Of a DNA stretch of 64,000 nt, positions 19,051-27,454 are shown one piece after another (the stretch's first letter is position 1; each line of letters begins with the position of its first letter). The stretch is from assembly GCF_016031655.1 (NCBI RefSeq), contig NZ_JACCHQ010000032.1, positions 1-64,000 of the forward strand, read 5' to 3'. The notes under the pieces were generated by a model. It had not been told where the DNA came from and ran no database searches. It worked only from the letters and a program-made list of their open reading frames with translations. This DNA is from Bradyrhizobium glycinis (lineage in GTDB: Bacteria; Pseudomonadota; Alphaproteobacteria; Rhizobiales; Xanthobacteraceae). Made by a program: the position numbers and the translations under genes.

Positions 19051-19588
19051 GATCCGTATCGCAGCCCGCTTGCTGGCAGTTGCCGCGCTGGCGGCGCTGA
19101 CGGCCGGCTGCTTCCAGCCGATGTATGCCGAGCGCAGCGACGGCACCCCAGGCCTGCGCGAGAAGCTGATGGGGGTCGAGCTGCCCCCGATCATCAAGCC
19201 CAATGCTTCCCGCGAGGCCCGCGTGGGCGTCGAAATCCGCAACGCGCTGGCGTTCAAGCTTTACGGGACCGCGACGGGCATGCCGCCGACCCACCGGCTC
19301 GACATCCGCTTCACCACCAGCCGCTCCTCCCTGATCGTCAGCTCCGCGACGGGACTGCCGACCAGCGAAAATCTCGGCATCGACGCCCAGTACAATCTGG
19401 TCGAGGTCGCGACCGGCCGGTCGGTGATGTCAGGCTCGACGTTCTCGCGCGTGTCCTATGACATGCCGGGGTCCTATCAGCGCTTCTCGCGCACCCGCGC
19501 CGTGCGCGATGCCGAGGATCGCGCCGCCAACGAGATTGCCGAGAACATCACCACCCGGCTCGCCTCGTTCTTCACCGCGGGGACGTAG
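19037..19588 (+). CDS. lptE: LPS-assembly lipoprotein LptE
   Basis: 183-residue outer-membrane lipoprotein. The signal peptide ends at the lipobox LTAG-C25, followed by FQPMYA, the usual LptE opening. It would plug and fold the LptD barrel that inserts lipopolysaccharide into the outer leaflet. Placement directly after leuS and before holA is the conserved leuS-lptE-holA order of many proteobacteria, which is the strongest support since LptE sequences are divergent. The start codon lies inside leuS. Confidence 0.88.
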   Translation: MLSARIRIAARLLAVAALAALTAGCFQPMYAERSDGTPGLREKLMGVELPPIIKPNASREARVGVEIRNALAFKLYGTATGMPPTHRLDIRFTTSRSSLIVSSATGLPTSENLGIDAQYNLVEVATGRSVMSGSTFSRVSYDMPGSYQRFSRTRAVRDAEDRAANEIAENITTRLASFFTAGT

Positions 19589-19598
19589 TTCACTCCCA

Positions 19599-19684
19599 TC
19601 ATTCCGGGGCGCCCGCGGAGCGAAACGGAATCTCGATCCCAACCTCCGGATTCCGGGTTCGCGCTGCGCGCGTCCCGGAATGAC
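19599..19684. repeat. Palindromic intergenic repeat, family D (copy 1)
   Basis: About 86 bases starting TCATTCCGGGGCGC and ending CGCGCGTCCCGGAATGA, with GGAATCTCGA and TCCGGATTCCGGG inside. It lies between lptE and holA. Its right end creates an ATG (19680) in frame with holA, which should not be taken as the start without evidence. A second copy lies between parB and parA. Confidence 0.75.
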
Positions 19685-19694
19685 AATCTGGACC

Positions 19695-20723
19695 ATGGTC
19701 GCACTGCGCGGAAAAGAGATCGACGCCTTCCTCGCCCGCCCCGATGCGGGCCGTCCGATCATCCTGCTCTATGGTCCTGATGCCGGCCTCGTGCGCGAGC
19801 GCGCCGACGCGTTGATCGCATCCAGCGTCGATGATCCCAACGATCCGTTCTCGCTGGTCAAGCTCGATGGCGACGAGCTCTCCGCCGAGCCTTCGCGCCT
19901 CGTCGACGAAGCCATGACCGTGCCGCTGTTCGGCGGCCGCCGCGCCATCCGCGTTCGCGCCGGCTCGCGCAGCTTTGCCTCCGGCATCGAGACGCTGGCC
20001 GAGATGAACGTGAAGGATTGCCGCATCGTGATCGAGGCCGGCGAGCTTCGCCCGGAATCACCGCTGCGCAAGGCTTGCGAGAAAGCCAAGACCGCCGTGG
20101 CGATCGGCTGTTATCCCGACACCGAGCGCGATCTTGCCAAGCTGATGGACGACGAGCTGCGCATCGCGAATTTGCGCATCGCGCCGGACGCCCGCGCGGC
20201 GCTGATGTCGTTCCTCGGCGGCGACCGCCAGGCCTCGCGTAACGAGTTGCGCAAGCTGACGCTCTACGCCCACGGCAAGGGCGAGGTCACGCTGGATGAC
20301 GTCATGGCCGTGGTCGCCGATGCCTCGGAGCTGAAGCTCGATCCGATCGTCGACGGCGCCTTCGCCGGGCGGCCCGACATCGTCGAGACCGAGTTCGCCA
20401 AGGCCATGATCGCCGGGACCTATCCCGGCGTGATCATCTCGGCCGCACAGCGCCAGGCGGCGTGGCTGCACAAATCGGCGCTCGCGATTGCCGACGGCAC
20501 GCCTGCCTCCGCCGTGCTCGACGGCGGTTTTCCGCGCCTGCATTTCTCGCGAAAGCCCGCGGTCGAAACCGCGCTGCGCAATTTCAGCCCGGCGCGACTC
20601 GCCGCCATCATCGAGCAGCTGGCGACCGCCGCGCTCGACACGCGCAAGCATTCCACCCTCGCCGCCGCCATCGCCCAGCGTGCGCTGATGGCGATTGCCG
20701 CGAATGCAAAGCGGCGGGGCTAG
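19695..20723 (+). CDS. holA: DNA polymerase III subunit delta
   Basis: Clamp-loader delta subunit, 342 residues from the ATG at 19695 (MVALRGKEIDAFLA). The opening ILLYGPDAGLVRERADAL, the GRRAIRVRAG segment and the Rossmann-like ATPase remnant without a functional Walker A are typical of delta, which opens the beta clamp. The C-terminal collar region is about 220-340. An in-frame ATG at 19680 belongs to the preceding repeat. It is third in leuS-lptE-holA. Confidence 0.93.
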   Translation: MVALRGKEIDAFLARPDAGRPIILLYGPDAGLVRERADALIASSVDDPNDPFSLVKLDGDELSAEPSRLVDEAMTVPLFGGRRAIRVRAGSRSFASGIETLAEMNVKDCRIVIEAGELRPESPLRKACEKAKTAVAIGCYPDTERDLAKLMDDELRIANLRIAPDARAALMSFLGGDRQASRNELRKLTLYAHGKGEVTLDDVMAVVADASELKLDPIVDGAFAGRPDIVETEFAKAMIAGTYPGVIISAAQRQAAWLHKSALAIADGTPASAVLDGGFPRLHFSRKPAVETALRNFSPARLAAIIEQLATAALDTRKHSTLAAAIAQRALMAIAANAKRRG

Positions 20724-20762
20724 GCTCTCCGCTCCGACGTCAAGCGAGCGCAACTCTCTCCA

Positions 20763-20849
20763 CGTCATTGCGAGGAGCGCAAGCGACGAAGCAATCCAGA
20801 CTCCCTCCGCGGAGAGATTCTGGATTGCTTCGCTGCGCTCGCAATGACG
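20763..20849. repeat. Palindromic intergenic repeat, family B (copy 2)
   Basis: CGTCATTGCGAGGAGC at the left and GCTCGCAATGACG at the right, with AAGCAATCCAGA facing TCTGGATTGCTT inside: 87 bases, almost the same as the copies at 12496 and 43249. It sits in the convergent gap between holA and parB and may supply bidirectional termination. Confidence 0.85.
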
Positions 20850-20917
20850 GTGTTGGCGCAGATGCGCATCACACTCGGTGTCGCCCCTGCGTTGGCGGGT
20901 CGACACCGAGACCGCGT

Positions 20918-21805
20918 CTACACCGCGCCCTTGGCCAGCCGCTTCATCACCTCATCGAGCTGATCGAGGTTGCGGTAGTTGATCTGCACGGAGCCGCCGG
21001 GGTCGCGGTGATTGACGGTGACCTTGAGGCCGAGCGCGTCGCTGACGCGCTTCTCCAGATCGATCGTGTCGGGGTCCTTTTCCTTGCCGCCGCTGGCGCG
21101 CGCCTTCTGCGGCTTGCGCTCCGGCACCCCCTCTTCATGCGCGAGCGCCTCGGCCTGGCGGACGTTGAGACCTTCCTCGACGATGCGCTTGGCGGCGGCG
21201 AGCGGATCGGGCACGCCGATCAAGGCGCGAGCGTGGCCGGCCGTTAGCTCGCCGGTCGCGATGAAGGCCTGCACCTCAGCCGGCAGCTTGGTCAGCCGCA
21301 TCATGTTGGCGACGTGGCTGCGGCTCTTGCCGACGACCTTGGCAATGTCGTCCTGGCTGCGTTTGAACTCGTTGGCGAGCGCGTGATAGCCCTGCGCCTC
21401 TTCCATCGGGTTGAGATCCTCGCGCTGCACGTTCTCGACGATCGCGAATTCCAGCGCGTCGCTGTCGCTGATGTCGACCGGAACGATCGGCACCTCGTGC
21501 AGGCCGGCCATCTGCGAGGCGCGCCAGCGCCGTTCGCCGGCGATGATCTCGTAGCGATCCTGCGCGCCCTTCACCGGACGCACCACGATCGGCTGGATCA
21601 CGCCATGCTGCTTGATGGAGTCGGAGAGCTCCTTCAGCTCGGTATCCGAAAAGGTACGGCGCGGGTTGCGCGGATTGGCCTTGATGAATTCGATCGGCAC
21701 CTTGCGCTGTGCGCGCGGACGATCGACATGCTGAGCCTCGCCGCCGACATCACCGATCAGACTTGCAAGACCCCGGCCCAGTCGCGAACGCGCTTCGTCG
21801 GCCAT
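20918..21805 (-). CDS. parB: Chromosome partitioning protein ParB
   Basis: CTP-dependent DNA clamp of 295 residues that loads at parS and spreads. The CTPase/arginine patch is GERRWR (GERR at 90-93), with the ENVQREDLNPMEEA helix at about 130-145. The parS-reading helix-turn-helix is around KRSQDDIAKVVGKSRSHVANMMRLT, and the dimerisation domain is at the C-terminus. I chose the ATG at 21805 because AAGGGAG precedes it by six bases. Six perfect parS sites lie 1.6-4.2 kb upstream. It forms a parA-parB unit with a family D repeat in the gap. Confidence 0.97.
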   Translation of the reverse strand: MADEARSRLGRGLASLIGDVGGEAQHVDRPRAQRKVPIEFIKANPRNPRRTFSDTELKELSDSIKQHGVIQPIVVRPVKGAQDRYEIIAGERRWRASQMAGLHEVPIVPVDISDSDALEFAIVENVQREDLNPMEEAQGYHALANEFKRSQDDIAKVVGKSRSHVANMMRLTKLPAEVQAFIATGELTAGHARALIGVPDPLAAAKRIVEEGLNVRQAEALAHEEGVPERKPQKARASGGKEKDPDTIDLEKRVSDALGLKVTVNHRDPGGSVQINYRNLDQLDEVMKRLAKGAV

Positions 21806-21853
21806 CGCCAGCTCCCTTGGATTCAACTTGAACGCTCCTGCTACTCTGTTCCT

Positions 21854-21958
21854 GTCATTCCGGGACGCGCAAAGCGCGAACCCGGAATCTCGACGTTGTT
21901 CAATTTCAAATCTCGGGATTCCGGATCAATTCGCGTGCCGCGAATTGTCCGGAATGAC
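21854..21958. repeat. Palindromic intergenic repeat, family D (copy 2, inside the par operon)
   Basis: GTCATTCCGGGACGCGC at the left and TGTCCGGAATGAC at the right, with GAACCCGGAATCTC facing GGGATTCCGGATC inside. It fills most of the 165-base gap between parA and parB. A foldable RNA here could change the ParA:ParB ratio. Confidence 0.75.
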
Positions 21959-21970
21959 ATCGCCTGGAAT

Positions 21971-22837
21971 TCAATGCGTCGTGCGCAGCTCGCGCTCGCG
22001 CTGGATCACTTCGGTGGCGAGCCGCAAATAGGCTTCGCTGCCGACGCATTTGAGATCGTAGACCAGCACCGGCTTGCCGTAGGACGGCGCTTCCGAAATG
22101 CGCACGTTGCGCGGGATCATGGTCTTGTAGACCTTCTCGCCCATGAACTGGCGAACGTCGGCGACGACCTGGTTCGACAGGTTGTTGCGCGAGTCGAACA
22201 TGGTCAGCACGATGCCGTGGATCGACAGGTTCGGATTGAGCGTCGAGCGCACCTGCTCCACCGTCTGCAACAATTGCGACAGACCTTCGAGCGCGAAGAA
22301 CTCGCATTGCAGCGGCACCAGGATCGCGTCCGAGGCCGCCATGGCGTTGACCGTGAGCAGGTTGAGCGAGGGCGGGCAGTCGATCAGCACATAGGTGTAG
22401 TCGGCGTCCGGGGAGACGTTGTTGTTGAGCGCGCCGATCGCATCGCGCAACTTGAAGGCGCGGCCAGGCGTGGTGCCGAGCTCAAGCTCGAGGCCGGAGA
22501 GATCCATGGTCGACGGCGCGATGTGCAGCCGCGGCACCGCAGTCGAGACCACCGCCTCGCGCAAGGCGGCTTCGCCGATCAGCACGTCATAGGTCGAGCA
22601 GGAGCGGTTGCGGCGATCGATGCCGAGGCCGGTCGAGGCGTTGCCCTGCGGATCGAGATCGACAATCAGGACGCGCTCGCCGATTGCCGCGAGCGCCGTG
22701 CCCAGATTGATCGCTGTGGTTGTTTTCCCCACGCCGCCCTTTTGATTCGCCAAGGCCAGGATGCGCGGATGACCATGGGGGACCTCATCGGTCTTTTGCG
22801 CCGTCTGTTCTTGCTGTGGTTCGTCAATCACGCTCAT
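21971..22837 (-). CDS. parA: Chromosome partitioning ATPase ParA
   Basis: ParA/Soj-type ATPase of 288 residues. The deviant Walker A NQKGGVGKTTTAINL covers residues 33-40, Walker A' is VLIVDLDPQGNAST, and Walker B is YVLIDCPPSLNLLT. It pulls ParB-parS complexes apart by nucleoid gradients. I chose the ATG at 22837 with GGGGAATT upstream. The frame extends 17 codons further but without a better site. rsmG ends 28 bases upstream, giving the conserved mnmG-rsmG-parA-parB order. Confidence 0.97.
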   Translation of the reverse strand: MSVIDEPQQEQTAQKTDEVPHGHPRILALANQKGGVGKTTTAINLGTALAAIGERVLIVDLDPQGNASTGLGIDRRNRSCSTYDVLIGEAALREAVVSTAVPRLHIAPSTMDLSGLELELGTTPGRAFKLRDAIGALNNNVSPDADYTYVLIDCPPSLNLLTVNAMAASDAILVPLQCEFFALEGLSQLLQTVEQVRSTLNPNLSIHGIVLTMFDSRNNLSNQVVADVRQFMGEKVYKTMIPRNVRISEAPSYGKPVLVYDLKCVGSEAYLRLATEVIQRERELRTTH

Positions 22838-22865
22838 CGCAATTCCCCACTCACCTCTCAACGCC

Positions 22866-23639
22866 TCAGCTGCGCCGTTCGGCGGCATTGAGCTCCACGA
22901 TCCAGCCGTCGCCCGTGCGGCTTTGATGGAGCTGCGGCCGAATATTCCAATATTTAGCGGCTTCGGTCAATTCAGCCTCTACATCTTGACCCTTGAGAAA
23001 TAACGCCTTTGCGCCCTGGCGCAGCAGCGGCTCCGCGAAGCCGATAAGTTGATGTAGCGGAGCCAACGCACGTGCGGTGACGCAATCGACGGGGCCGGTG
23101 ATTCTATCCACATTATCCCCGATCTCAGCGAGATGTACGACTCCCGGAGATGCGGTGACGCGGATCGCTTCGCGCAAAAAGGCGGTCTTCTTGGCGATTC
23201 GCTCGACGAGATGGACGCTCGCGGCAGGTGTGCCGGCCATGGCGCAGGCGAGCACGACGCCGGGAAAGCCGCCGCCGCTCCCAAGATCAACCCAGCGTTT
23301 TGCGGCCGGCGCGAGATCCACCAGCTGGAGCGAGTCGGCGATGTGCCGCGTCCAGAGCTGCGGCAAGGTCGAGGGCGCGATCAGATTGGTCTTGGCCTGC
23401 CACTCCCGTAGCAGCGCGATGTAGCGATCAAGCCGCTCCTCGGTTTCACGTGAAACGGGAGCGAGCTTGAGGGCGGCGATCTTGTCAGCGGCGATGATGG
23501 AATCGAGCGCCTTGTCGTTGGCCGCGGCCTTGCTGATCGTCGGGCTGGCCGTCCCAGGTTCGGTTCGCCGCCCGGCGCCCTCACCCGCCCCGGGGCGTCG
23601 CGATGGCGGGCGATCTCCGCCTGATCCGCGCTGTTTCAC
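22866..23639 (-). CDS. rsmG: 16S rRNA (guanine527-N7)-methyltransferase RsmG
   Basis: SAM-dependent methyltransferase (GidB), 257 residues. The SAM motif is WVDLGSGGGFPGVVLA, followed by VERIAKKTAFLREA and VTARALAPL. The only in-frame start before the conserved core is the GTG at 23639, which lies inside a parS palindrome and 9 bases after the mnmG stop. The first 55 or so residues are a low-complexity basic/proline-rich extension unlike other RsmG proteins. A second parS at 23443-23456 encodes the conserved VSRET peptide. Confidence 0.93.
   Translation of the reverse strand: MKQRGSGGDRPPSRRPGAGEGAGRRTEPGTASPTISKAAANDKALDSIIAADKIAALKLAPVSRETEERLDRYIALLREWQAKTNLIAPSTLPQLWTRHIADSLQLVDLAPAAKRWVDLGSGGGFPGVVLACAMAGTPAASVHLVERIAKKTAFLREAIRVTASPGVVHLAEIGDNVDRITGPVDCVTARALAPLHQLIGFAEPLLRQGAKALFLKGQDVEAELTEAAKYWNIRPQLHQSRTGDGWIVELNAAERRS
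23443..23456. other. parS site 1 (inside rsmG coding sequence)
   Basis: GTTTCACGTGAAAC, a perfect 14-base palindrome and ParB target. Read in the rsmG frame it spells V-S-R-E-T, so the site is protein-coding. Confidence 0.9.
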
Positions 23640-23646
23640 GTGAAAC
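23633..23646. other. parS site 2 (over the rsmG start codon)
   Basis: GTTTCACGTGAAAC, covering the GTG start of rsmG and its AAA second codon, between the mnmG stop and the rsmG body. Confidence 0.9.
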
Positions 23647-23648
23647 GC

Positions 23649-25529
23649 CTATACGATTGCCTTGGAAGTCTTTCGTGCCTCCCGGCGGAGATAGGCCGCG
23701 AGAATGCCGAGCGCCGCCGGCGTCATTCCGTCAATCCGGCCGGCCTGGCCGACGGTGAACGGTCGCGCCTTCTCCAGCTTGGCGCGCACTTCATTGGAGA
23801 GACCAGGAACGAGCTGGTAATCGACATCCGCCAGCACCATTCCCTCGTCGCGCCGGAAGGCTTCGACGTCGGCGCTCTGGCGCTCCAGATAGACGTCGTA
23901 CTTGGCGTCGATCTCGAGATGGGTTGCGATGACGGGATCGATGGCCGACAGCTCGGGCCAGATCGCACGGACCTGGCGCCAGCCGATCTCCGGATAGGCC
24001 ATCAGCTCGAAAGCAGAACGGCGCTGACCGTCCCGGTTCAACGACAGCCCGTGCTTGATGGCTTCGTTCGGGGTGATCGTCAGGGATTTCGACAGCGTCC
24101 GGGCGGCGTTCAGGGCGTCCATCTTGGCGCGATGATGCCTGATACGGGTGCTGCCGACGCACCCCAGCGCGATCCCCTTCTCCGTCAGACGCTGGTCGGC
24201 ATTGTCGGCCCGCAGGGTCAGCCGGTACTCGGCCCTGGACGTGAACATCCGATAGGGCTCGCTGATCCCGCGGGTCACGAGGTCGTCGATCATCACACCA
24301 AGATAGCCGTCCGCGCGGTTGAACACGGTCAGTGCGGCACCGCTGGCGGAAAGGGCCGCGTTCAGGCCGGCAACGATGCCCTGCCCGGCGGCTTCCTCAT
24401 ATCCGGTGGTGCCGTTGATCTGCCCGGCCAGGAACAGCCCGCGCAGACGCTTGGTCTGGAGGGTCGGATCGAGCTCGCGAGGATCGATATGGTCGTATTC
24501 GATGGCGTAACCGGGGCGGACCATCTTCACCCGCTCCAAGCCGGGAATGCTGGCGAGGATCGCAAGCTGGACCTCCTCCGGCAACGAAGTCGAGATGCCG
24601 TTGGGGTAGACGGTGCTATCGTCGAGCCCTTCCGGCTCCAGGAAGATCTGGTGGCCGTCGCGGTCGCCGAAGCGGACGATCTTGTCTTCGATCGAGGGGC
24701 AATAACGCGGTCCGGAGCTCTTGATCTGGCCGGAGTACATCGGAGAGCGATGGACGTTGGCCCGGATAACCTCATGGGTCGCGGGCGTGGTCCGGGTGAT
24801 CCCACACTGGATCTGTGGCGTCGTGATCCGCTCCGTCATCACCGAGAACGGCTCTGGCGGTTCGTCGCCGGGCTGCATCTCGACTGCGCACCAGTCGATG
24901 GTGGTGCCGTCGAGGCGTGGCGGAGTCCCGGTCTTGAGGCGTCCAAGAGTGAAGCCGGCGCGCTCGAAGGAGCTGGAAAGGCCCATCGCAGGGGCCTCGC
25001 CGACGCGTCCGGCGGGCCAGTTCTTCTCACCGAGATGGATCAGTCCGCGGAGAAAGGTGCCGGTGGTGACGACAACGGCCCCTGCCCGGAGCTCCCGGCC
25101 GTCCGCCAGGCGGAGCCCGGTGACCCGGCCATCGACCACGACCAGCTCGTCGGCTTCGCACTCGATGACAGAAAGGCCTTCGGTCTGGCGGATGGCCGCC
25201 TGCATCGCCGCCGCATAGAGCTTGCGGTCGGCCTGGGCCCGCGGACCGCGGACAGCAGGACCCTTCCGGCGATTAAGGACACGAAACTGGATACCGCCGG
25301 CATCGCCGACGCGGCCCATCAGGCCGTCGAGCGCATCGACCTCGCGCACCAGATGGCCCTTGCCGAGCCCGCCGATGGCGGGATTGCAGGACATCGCGCC
25401 GACCGTGGAGAAGCGGTGCGTCACCAGAGCGGTCGTCGCCCCCATGCGCGCAGCCGCAGCCGCGGCCTCACAGCCGGCGTGGCCGCCGCCGATGACGATG
25501 ACGTCGAAGCTCCCTCGCTCTGTTCGCAT
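23649..25529 (-). CDS. mnmG: tRNA uridine-5-carboxymethylaminomethyl modification enzyme MnmG
   Basis: FAD-dependent partner of MnmE (GidA), 626 residues, making cmnm5U34 in the wobble position of tRNAs. The dinucleotide-binding motif IVIGGGHAGCEAA is at about 12-23, followed by MSCNPAIGGLGKGHLVREVDALDG, AGAVVVTTGTFLRG and YCPSIEDKIVRF. The helical C-terminal MnmE-binding part ends KTSKAIV. Length is as expected. It sits upstream of rsmG. mnmE lies 566 bases further upstream rather than adjacent, with a parS-bearing gap between. Confidence 0.98.
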   Translation of the reverse strand: MRTERGSFDVIVIGGGHAGCEAAAAAARMGATTALVTHRFSTVGAMSCNPAIGGLGKGHLVREVDALDGLMGRVGDAGGIQFRVLNRRKGPAVRGPRAQADRKLYAAAMQAAIRQTEGLSVIECEADELVVVDGRVTGLRLADGRELRAGAVVVTTGTFLRGLIHLGEKNWPAGRVGEAPAMGLSSSFERAGFTLGRLKTGTPPRLDGTTIDWCAVEMQPGDEPPEPFSVMTERITTPQIQCGITRTTPATHEVIRANVHRSPMYSGQIKSSGPRYCPSIEDKIVRFGDRDGHQIFLEPEGLDDSTVYPNGISTSLPEEVQLAILASIPGLERVKMVRPGYAIEYDHIDPRELDPTLQTKRLRGLFLAGQINGTTGYEEAAGQGIVAGLNAALSASGAALTVFNRADGYLGVMIDDLVTRGISEPYRMFTSRAEYRLTLRADNADQRLTEKGIALGCVGSTRIRHHRAKMDALNAARTLSKSLTITPNEAIKHGLSLNRDGQRRSAFELMAYPEIGWRQVRAIWPELSAIDPVIATHLEIDAKYDVYLERQSADVEAFRRDEGMVLADVDYQLVPGLSNEVRAKLEKARPFTVGQAGRIDGMTPAALGILAAYLRREARKTSKAIV

Positions 25530-25582
25530 GGACGGACTTCTAGCTCACCGGCGAAAAAGCCGGAAGTGGAAACTCGGGGTGT

Positions 25583-25596
25583 GTTTCACGTGAAAC
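25583..25596. other. parS site 3
   Basis: Full 16-base consensus TGTTTCACGTGAAACA, counting the flanking T and A, upstream of mnmG. Confidence 0.93.
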
Positions 25597-25670
25597 AAGC
25601 GCGGGCCAGGTCGGCAGCAATTTCGCGAAAACAACCCCATGCACAGTAGGAGGAGGATTATTCACATGCT

Positions 25671-25684
25671 GTTTCACGTGAAAC
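25671..25684. other. parS site 4
   Basis: Full 16-base consensus TGTTTCACGTGAAACA, 88 bases from site 3. Confidence 0.93.
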
Positions 25685-25791
25685 AAAAGAGAGGCTCTCG
25701 CTCGACGGGGTCGAACACAAGCCGTGTCGTGTGTCTATTGTCTCTCTGCCGGAGCTGCCAGTCGAATGCAGGCGGCAACCACGTCATACTC

Positions 25792-25912
25792 CGTCATTGC
25801 GGGCCAATGGGTCGCACGGCGCGCGGCCCGATCGCAGGCTCCGCGAAACAATCCGGGTCTCGCGGTGGAGGCAGTCTGGATTGCTTCGTCGCATGGGCTC
25901 CTCGCAATGACG
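25792..25912. repeat. Palindromic intergenic repeat, family B (copy 3, enlarged)
   Basis: Ends CGTCATTGCG and CTCGCAATGACG, as in the other copies, but 121 rather than about 85 bases long. The longer centre contains GTCGCACGGCGCGCGGCC, and CAATCC facing TCTGGATTGC. It separates two pairs of parS sites. Confidence 0.75.
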
Positions 25913-25991
25913 AGATCCGAAGTATGGCCGTCGCCCTGCCGCTCGCTCCCTAGATCGGAACGGCAACTGGCACTAGCTCACCCTCGGCGGT

Positions 25992-26005
25992 GTTTCACGT
26001 GAAAC
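25992..26005. other. parS site 5
   Basis: Full 16-base consensus TGTTTCACGTGAAACA. Confidence 0.93.
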
Positions 26006-26037
26006 AATCAGGAACCCCCTGGGAGAAGCGGGCCACC

Positions 26038-26051
26038 GTTTCACGTGAAAC
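26038..26051. other. parS site 6
   Basis: GTTTCACGTGAAAC with a flanking C on the left instead of T. It is 46 bases from site 5 and 45 bases beyond the mnmE stop. Confidence 0.92.
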
Positions 26052-26095
26052 AAAAGAAATGGAACAAAGACTAGTTCTACAATGAAGGACTAGTG

Positions 26096-27454
26096 CTACT
26101 TTCCGATGCAGAACTTCTGGAAGATCGCGCCAAGAACGTCCTCGACGTCCACCCGGCCCAAGAGTCGGCCTAGAGTATAGGCGGCGGCACGCAGCTCTTC
26201 GGCCGCGAGCTCCTCGCCGTCTTCTACAAGGTCCAGACTCCGGCGCAAGCTCTCTGAGGCACGGCTCAATAACTCGCGCTGGCGTGCTCGGGTCACCATG
26301 GCCCCCTCGGTCGTTCCAAAGAACTCCGAAGCGAATTTCACCAGCGCCTCGACCAGCTCAGGGATGCCGTCGCCCCGGCTCGCCGAGATCTCGAACTCAA
26401 CGCCCGGCCTGACCCCTCCGACCCGTTCAAGATCAATCTTGTTGCGCACGATCCAGACCGAGCCGCCGGACGAAGCAACACCGTCCGCAGATGTCCCCCG
26501 CGAGCGGATCGTGTCCGGCTCGACGGCTTTCCCGCCCTCCACCAGCCACAGCACCAGATCGGCGTCCTCGGCGCGCGCGCGGGCGCGGCGCACGCCTTCC
26601 TGCTCGACCGGATCCTCGGTCTCGCGGATGCCGGCAGTGTCGATCACGGTGACGGGATAGCCGTCGAGATCGAGCTGCACCTCGATCACGTCGCGCGTGG
26701 TGCCGGCATGCGGCGAGACGATCGCGACCTCGCGGCGCGCGAGCTGGTTGATCAGCGTCGATTTGCCGACATTCGGCTCGCCCGCGATGGCAACCACGAG
26801 GCCGTCGCGCAGCCGTTCAGAATGTCCCTGTGCCGCAAGCACCTTTGTGATTTCGTCGTGAAGCGCTCCGATCGCTTTCACTGCCGGCGCCCTCAGCTCC
26901 GCCGGCACGTCGCCTTCATCGGAAAAATCGATGCCGGCCTCGATCAGCGCAGAGGCCTCGATGATGCGCTCGCGCCAGTCGCGCGCGCGGTCGCCGAGCA
27001 AGCCCTGTAATTGGCGCAGCGCCTGGCGGCGCTGGCGGTCGGTGTCGGCGTGGATGAGATCATCGAGGCCCTCCGCCTCGGTGAGGTCGATCTTGCCATT
27101 CTCGAAGGCGCGGCGCGTGAACTCACCGGGCTCCGCCGCGCGCGTATTCGGGATATTGGAAATCGTTGTGAAGAGCGCCGCCAGCACCGCCCGGCCGCCA
27201 TGGACGTGAAATTCGGCGATGTCCTCGCCGGTGGCGCTGGCCGGTCCGGGGAACCAGAGCACGACCGCATCGTCGATCGGCTGGCCCGCGCCGTCGCGGA
27301 GCAGCCGGCGGCTCGCTTGTCGCGGCGCCGGCAGCCGGCCCGCAAGCGTCGTCAGCGCCGCGCCGGCTTGCGAGCCGGAGACGCGGATCACGGCGATCGC
27401 GCTGGGCGCCCGGCCGGATGACAGCGCGAAAATGGTCTGGTCTCGCGGATGCAT
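26096..27454 (-). CDS. mnmE: tRNA modification GTPase MnmE
   Basis: 452-residue GTPase (TrmE) that works with MnmG on tRNA wobble uridines. The N-terminal folate-binding domain (DQTIFALSSG, GEFTRRAFENGKIDLTEAEGL) is followed by a G domain inserted in a helical region. G1 is GEPNVGKST at 225-233, with G2/G3 HAGTTRD and DTAGIRET. The C-terminus FCIGK has the conserved Cys. It is transcribed toward mnmG. Its promoter must lie in the TGCTGCA-rich gap before rho. Confidence 0.98.
   Translation of the reverse strand: MHPRDQTIFALSSGRAPSAIAVIRVSGSQAGAALTTLAGRLPAPRQASRRLLRDGAGQPIDDAVVLWFPGPASATGEDIAEFHVHGGRAVLAALFTTISNIPNTRAAEPGEFTRRAFENGKIDLTEAEGLDDLIHADTDRQRRQALRQLQGLLGDRARDWRERIIEASALIEAGIDFSDEGDVPAELRAPAVKAIGALHDEITKVLAAQGHSERLRDGLVVAIAGEPNVGKSTLINQLARREVAIVSPHAGTTRDVIEVQLDLDGYPVTVIDTAGIRETEDPVEQEGVRRARARAEDADLVLWLVEGGKAVEPDTIRSRGTSADGVASSGGSVWIVRNKIDLERVGGVRPGVEFEISASRGDGIPELVEALVKFASEFFGTTEGAMVTRARQRELLSRASESLRRSLDLVEDGEELAAEELRAAAYTLGRLLGRVDVEDVLGAIFQKFCIGK

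Larger units (their letters stand above)
25530..26095. other. Gene-free parS-rich segment between mnmG and mnmE
   Basis: 566 bases without a credible gene. It holds four parS palindromes (25583, 25671, 25992, 26038) and a long family B repeat (25792-25912). The rest is unremarkable apart from GACTAGT occurring twice at about 26069 and 26089, just beyond the mnmE stop. Confidence 0.8.

Noticed and set aside
16378..19257. Very long open frame (959 codons) on the minus strand opposite leuS and lptE
   Set aside because: Product is Arg/His/Asp-rich low-complexity sequence, mirrors the GC-rich codon pattern of leuS, and has no ribosome site. It is an antisense artefact.
19458..19694. Upstream extension of holA into lptE and the family D repeat
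   Set aside because: The extension is repeat sequence and another frame of lptE. Delta subunits begin near MVALRGKEIDAF.
26062..26077. GAAC...GTTC pair resembling a LexA box beyond the mnmE stop
   Set aside because: Spacer is eight bases instead of seven, orientation is inverted rather than direct, and no gene starts nearby.
25530..26095. Possible small gene in the parS segment
   Set aside because: Open frames there run through palindromic repeats and parS sites, lack ribosome sites and resemble no family.
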